The notes under the pieces are model-generated. The model had not been told where the DNA came from and ran no database searches. It was given only the letters and a program-made list of their open reading frames with translations. From Thiotrichaceae bacterium (GTDB lineage: Bacteria; Pseudomonadota; Gammaproteobacteria; Thiotrichales; Thiotrichaceae), in NCBI GenBank assembly GCA_026992705.1, contig JALWYT010000080.1, forward strand, positions 1-7,770: a stretch of DNA of 7,770 nucleotides, written 5' to 3'. The stretch's first letter is position 1. The number at the start of each line of letters is the position of its first letter. Both the position numbers and the translations under genes were made by a program. Positions 5,089 through 7,770 of this stretch are shown here, one piece after another.

Positions 5089-7096
5089 ACAAGCCAAAAG
5101 CTTCATCCTTCACTTTAGCAATCTCATCCCGTAATGCAGCGGCTTCTTCAAATTCTAGATTTTTCGCATGTTCCAGCATTTTCTTTTCTAACTGCTTGAT
5201 TTTTCTTGATGCCTCAACAGGTGTCAGTGCCTGATAACTCGCTTTTTCCTCTGCGACTTTAGCAAAGCGTTTGCCTCGAATTTGTCCACCATAGGCTCCT
5301 TCCATGATGTCATTTACTTTCTTCTTGATAGTTTCAGGAGTGATACCATGTTTTTCATTATAGGCAATCTGCTTGGCTCGTCGCCGGTTGGTTTCATCAA
5401 TAGCGGCTTGCATGGATTTTGTAATGCTATCCGCATATAAAATTGCCTTTCCTTGTGCATTACGAGCGGCACGTCCGATGGTTTGAATTAATGAGCGTTC
5501 TGAACGCAAAAAGCCTTCTTTATCTGCATCCAAAATTGCGACTAACGAAACTTCAGGCATATCTAAGCCTTCCCGCAATAAATTGATGCCGACTAACGCA
5601 TCAAATTCCCCCAAACGTAAATCTCGGATGATTTCAACACGTTCAACCGTGTCAATATCGGAATGCAAATAGCGTACTCGCTTGCCATGCTCCATTAAAT
5701 AATCGGTTAAATCCTCCGCCATTCGCTTAGTTAGTGTTGTGATTAATACCCGCTCATTCCGTGCTGCTCGTTCAGTAATTTCAGACATAACATCATCAAC
5801 CTGCGTGGCAACGGGACGAATTTCAATTTCAGGGTCAAGCAAACCTGTTGGGCGAACTACCTGCTCAGCAATATTGTCAGAATGTTCGTTTTCATAATCC
5901 CCAGGTGTTGCTGAGACATAAATCGTTTGTGGTGCAATTCGTTCAAATTCTTCAAATCGTAGTGGGCGATTATCCAAAGCCGATGGTAAACGAAAACCAT
6001 AATTCACAAGATTTTCTTTGCGAGAACGATCTCCCTTATACATACCACCAATCTGCGGCACAGTAACATGCGATTCATCAATTATCATTAGGGCATTATC
6101 AGGCAAATAATCCAGCAAACAAGGCGGTGGCTTGCCCTCCTCTCTTCCTGACAGATAGCGAGAATAATTCTCAATTCCTGAGCAGTAGCCCAGCTCTAAA
6201 ATCATCTCAATATCAAATTGTGTGCGTTGCTCTAGGCGTTGAGCTTCGACTAGGCGATCATTGGCTCGCAATTCTTCCAATCGTTCTTTCAACTCGATTT
6301 TGATTTTCTCAACAGCATTTAATAAAACTTCACGCGGTGTGACATAATGCGTTTTCGGGTACACTGTTAAACGTGGCACACGTCGTAACACCTCACCAGT
6401 TAATGGATCAAAATAGCTAAGCTGCTCAATCTCATCATCAAACATCTCAATCCGTACCGCTTCACGGTCAGATTCTGCGGGGTGAATATCAATTACCTCC
6501 CCTCTTACTCGATAAGTCCCCCGCTCTAAGCTCATGTCATTGCGGGTATATTGCAACTCTGCCAATCGCCTTAATAAAGCCCGTTGCTCGATGGTTTCCC
6601 CGCGATCAACATGCAACATCATTTTGAGATACGATTCAGGGTCGCCAAGCCCGTAGATCGCGGAAACAGTCGCTATAATGATAACGTCGGATTTCTCAAA
6701 TAATGCCTTAGTTGCCGACAGCCGCATTTGCTCAATATGATCATTAACCGAAGCATCTTTTTCGATATAAACATCCGATGACGGCACATAAGCTTCTGGC
6801 TGATAATAATCATAATAAGAAACAAAATATTCCACCGAGTTATTTGGGAAAAACTCCTTCATTTCTCCATAGAGCTGGGCAGCTAAGGTCTTATTATGTG
6901 CCATAATAATCGTCGGACGCTTTGTCTTTTCGATGATATTGGCAATGGTAAAGGTTTTTCCCGAACCCGTTACACCTAACAAAGTTTGATGCTGCAAACC
7001 ATCATTCAAACCCTCATACAAGCTTTGGATAGCACTTGGCTGATCGCCTGAGGGGGTATATTTAGTGACTAATTTAAAAGTCTCTTTTTTCATCAT
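5087..7096 (-). CDS. uvrB: UvrB, excinuclease ABC subunit B
   Basis: UvrB is the damage-verifying helicase-like subunit of nucleotide excision repair. It receives DNA from UvrA and recruits UvrC for dual incision. The 669-residue length matches the E. coli protein (673). Visible motifs in order: Walker A GVTGSGKT (41-48), motif Ia AHNKTLAAQLYGEMK (66-80), the DNA-clamping beta-hairpin YYDYYQPEAYVP (94-105), the UvrB/UvrA interaction region after about 150, Walker B DESH (340-343), motif IV-V region HSDIDTVER and NLLREGLDMPEVS, motif VI QTIGRAARN (538-546), and a C-terminal UVR coiled coil (about 633-664, LEFEEAAALRDEI) that contacts UvrC. Two ATG codons overlap the start (7096 and 7093), and neither has a clear Shine-Dalgarno. 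No CTGT-N8-ACAG LexA box is seen upstream, unlike E. coli uvrB. The gene looks more GC-rich than the sox region. Confidence 0.98.
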   Translation of the reverse strand: MMKKETFKLVTKYTPSGDQPSAIQSLYEGLNDGLQHQTLLGVTGSGKTFTIANIIEKTKRPTIIMAHNKTLAAQLYGEMKEFFPNNSVEYFVSYYDYYQPEAYVPSSDVYIEKDASVNDHIEQMRLSATKALFEKSDVIIIATVSAIYGLGDPESYLKMMLHVDRGETIEQRALLRRLAELQYTRNDMSLERGTYRVRGEVIDIHPAESDREAVRIEMFDDEIEQLSYFDPLTGEVLRRVPRLTVYPKTHYVTPREVLLNAVEKIKIELKERLEELRANDRLVEAQRLEQRTQFDIEMILELGYCSGIENYSRYLSGREEGKPPPCLLDYLPDNALMIIDESHVTVPQIGGMYKGDRSRKENLVNYGFRLPSALDNRPLRFEEFERIAPQTIYVSATPGDYENEHSDNIAEQVVRPTGLLDPEIEIRPVATQVDDVMSEITERAARNERVLITTLTKRMAEDLTDYLMEHGKRVRYLHSDIDTVERVEIIRDLRLGEFDALVGINLLREGLDMPEVSLVAILDADKEGFLRSERSLIQTIGRAARNAQGKAILYADSITKSMQAAIDETNRRRAKQIAYNEKHGITPETIKKKVNDIMEGAYGGQIRGKRFAKVAEEKASYQALTPVEASRKIKQLEKKMLEHAKNLEFEEAAALRDEIAKVKDEAFGL

Positions 7097-7104
7097 ATCA
7101 TTAA

Positions 7105-7132
7105 TTGACTGTTATACTTATCGTAGTATTAT
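7105..7132 (+). promoter_or_regulatory. Candidate promoter of the aminotransferase gene
   Basis: TTGACT (7105-7110) and TATTAT (7127-7132) are separated by 16 bp, each 5/6 to sigma-70 consensus. The predicted start near 7139 leaves a leader of about 29 nt before the GTG start. It overlaps the possible uvrB promoter on the other strand. Confidence 0.5.
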
Positions 7133-7152
7133 TTACTCACATTTAGCTTCAA
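7125..7152 (-). promoter_or_regulatory. Candidate uvrB promoter
   Basis: On the - strand TTGAAG (7152-7147) and AATACT (7130-7125) are separated by 16 bp, each about 4/6 to consensus. An alternative -10, TATAAC (7116-7111), has no good -35. Transcription would start about 20 nt before the ATG at 7096. Confidence 0.3.
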
Positions 7153-7167
7153 TGAAAAGGTCAAACC

Positions 7168-7770
7168 GTGGCAAACCAACTTTCTAAACGTATTCAACGT
7201 GTTAAACCCTCTCCTACTTTAGCCATTTCTGCACTAGCTGCTCAATTAAAAGCCGAAGGTCGTGATATTATCAGCATGGGCTTAGGTGAACCCGATTTTG
7301 AAACGCCTGAGCATATAAAACAAGCCGGTATTGATGCAATTAATCATGGTCTAACACGTTATACACCGGTTGATGGAATGCCGCGTCTTAAACAGGCTGT
7401 TGTCGATAAATTTAAGCGGGATAACCAATTAGACTATGAACTTAATCAAGTTTTAGTCTCAACTGGCGGCAAACAAGGAATTTATAACCTCTGCCAAGCA
7501 GTTCTAAATGATGGCGATGAGGTCATCATCCCAGCTCCTTACTGGGTTTCATACCCTGATATGGTCTTGTTAGCTGGCGGTAAACCTGTTATTGCGAAAG
7601 CCGGACAAGATACCGGCTTTAAGCTCACGCCTGAAACCCTTGAAGCAAGTATCACGGATAAAACTCGGCTATTTTTTATCAATAGCCCATCAAATCCAAC
7701 TGGCGTAATGTATAGCAAGGATGAACTTGCCGCATTGGGTGAAGTATTACTGAAATACCCAAATATCATT
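7168..7770 (+). CDS. Class I aspartate aminotransferase, N-terminal part (partial)
   Basis: This is a PLP-dependent fold-type I transaminase that exchanges amino groups between aspartate and 2-oxoglutarate in the family's usual reaction. The first 201 residues are seen and the gene runs off the window in frame. Motifs: GLGEPDFETP (38-47), HGLTRYTPVDGMPRLK (60-75), STGGKQGIYNL for the PLP phosphate region (98-108), PAPYWVSYPD with the cofactor-stacking tryptophan at 126, and INSPSNPTG with Asn176 (171-179). The PLP lysine lies beyond the end. The start is GTG, chosen because AAAAGG (7155-7160) is 7 nt upstream and MANQLSKRIQRVKPSPT matches the family's N-terminus; the nearby ATG at 7152 is in another frame and stops quickly. 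It is divergent from uvrB. The exact substrate (aspartate, or also prephenate, as in bifunctional subgroup Ib enzymes) cannot be decided. Confidence 0.93.
   Translation, partial: MANQLSKRIQRVKPSPTLAISALAAQLKAEGRDIISMGLGEPDFETPEHIKQAGIDAINHGLTRYTPVDGMPRLKQAVVDKFKRDNQLDYELNQVLVSTGGKQGIYNLCQAVLNDGDEVIIPAPYWVSYPDMVLLAGGKPVIAKAGQDTGFKLTPETLEASITDKTRLFFINSPSNPTGVMYSKDELAALGEVLLKYPNII

Noticed and set aside
5848..6066. 72-codon + strand open frame inside uvrB
   Set aside because: It lies fully antisense to the conserved helicase region of uvrB and has no ribosome binding site or recognisable domain.
7107..7124. LexA (SOS) box upstream of uvrB
   Set aside because: Only the half-site CTGT is present (7109-7112); the ACAG half at the right spacing is missing.
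7539..7769. 76-codon - strand open frame at the right edge
   Set aside because: It is antisense to the clearly coding aminotransferase gene and shows no family features.

Overview
The window comes from an AT-rich gammaproteobacterial sulfur oxidiser. The assignment rests on the sox genes, which encode the periplasmic thiosulfate-oxidising multienzyme system, and on a UvrB that closely resembles the enterobacterial protein. Low GC and a Kbp-type BON+LysM protein would fit a Beggiatoa/Thiothrix-like lineage, but genus cannot be settled from this sequence.

Layout: (1) 2-487, + strand: the 3' end of soxA followed 15 nt later by soxK, the SoxXA-binding protein, closed by a strong hairpin terminator. 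(2) 488-822: a 335-bp gap with three successive long stem-loops and no convincing gene. (3) 823-1638: soxY and soxZ, the sulfur-carrier heterodimer. (4) 1639-1852: a regulatory-looking gap with direct repeats, a perfect 16-bp palindrome and a consensus TATAAT. (5) 1853-3766: soxB, the di-manganese thiosulfohydrolase. (6) 4011-4907: a two-gene unit encoding a Kbp/YgaU-like BON-LysM protein and a YidB/DUF937 protein with acidic metal-binding-like loops. (7) 4908-5086: a convergent intergenic region holding a 126-bp imperfect inverted-repeat element that can fold like a cloverleaf, plus a separate hairpin with a T-tract. (8) 5087-7096, - strand: uvrB. (9) 7168-7770, + strand: the N-terminal part of a class I aspartate aminotransferase with a GTG start, transcribed divergently from uvrB.

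The sox genes work together. SoxXA (with SoxK) conjugates thiosulfate to the C-terminal cysteine of SoxY, which is carried by SoxYZ, and SoxB then hydrolyses off the sulfone as sulfate. soxX must lie outside the window if present, and no soxCD is seen here. That is the arrangement expected of organisms that store sulfur or pass the sulfane sulfur to another pathway, although genes outside the window could change this reading. The sox genes are split into three blocks (AK, YZ, B), each separated by a structured or regulatory gap, which suggests separate transcriptional control.

Most of the window is well-known biology. The parts that known genes do not explain are the intergenic structures (488-822, 1680-1800 and 4916-5041), a short ORF-like stretch inside 675-782, and the acidic repeats in the DUF937 protein.
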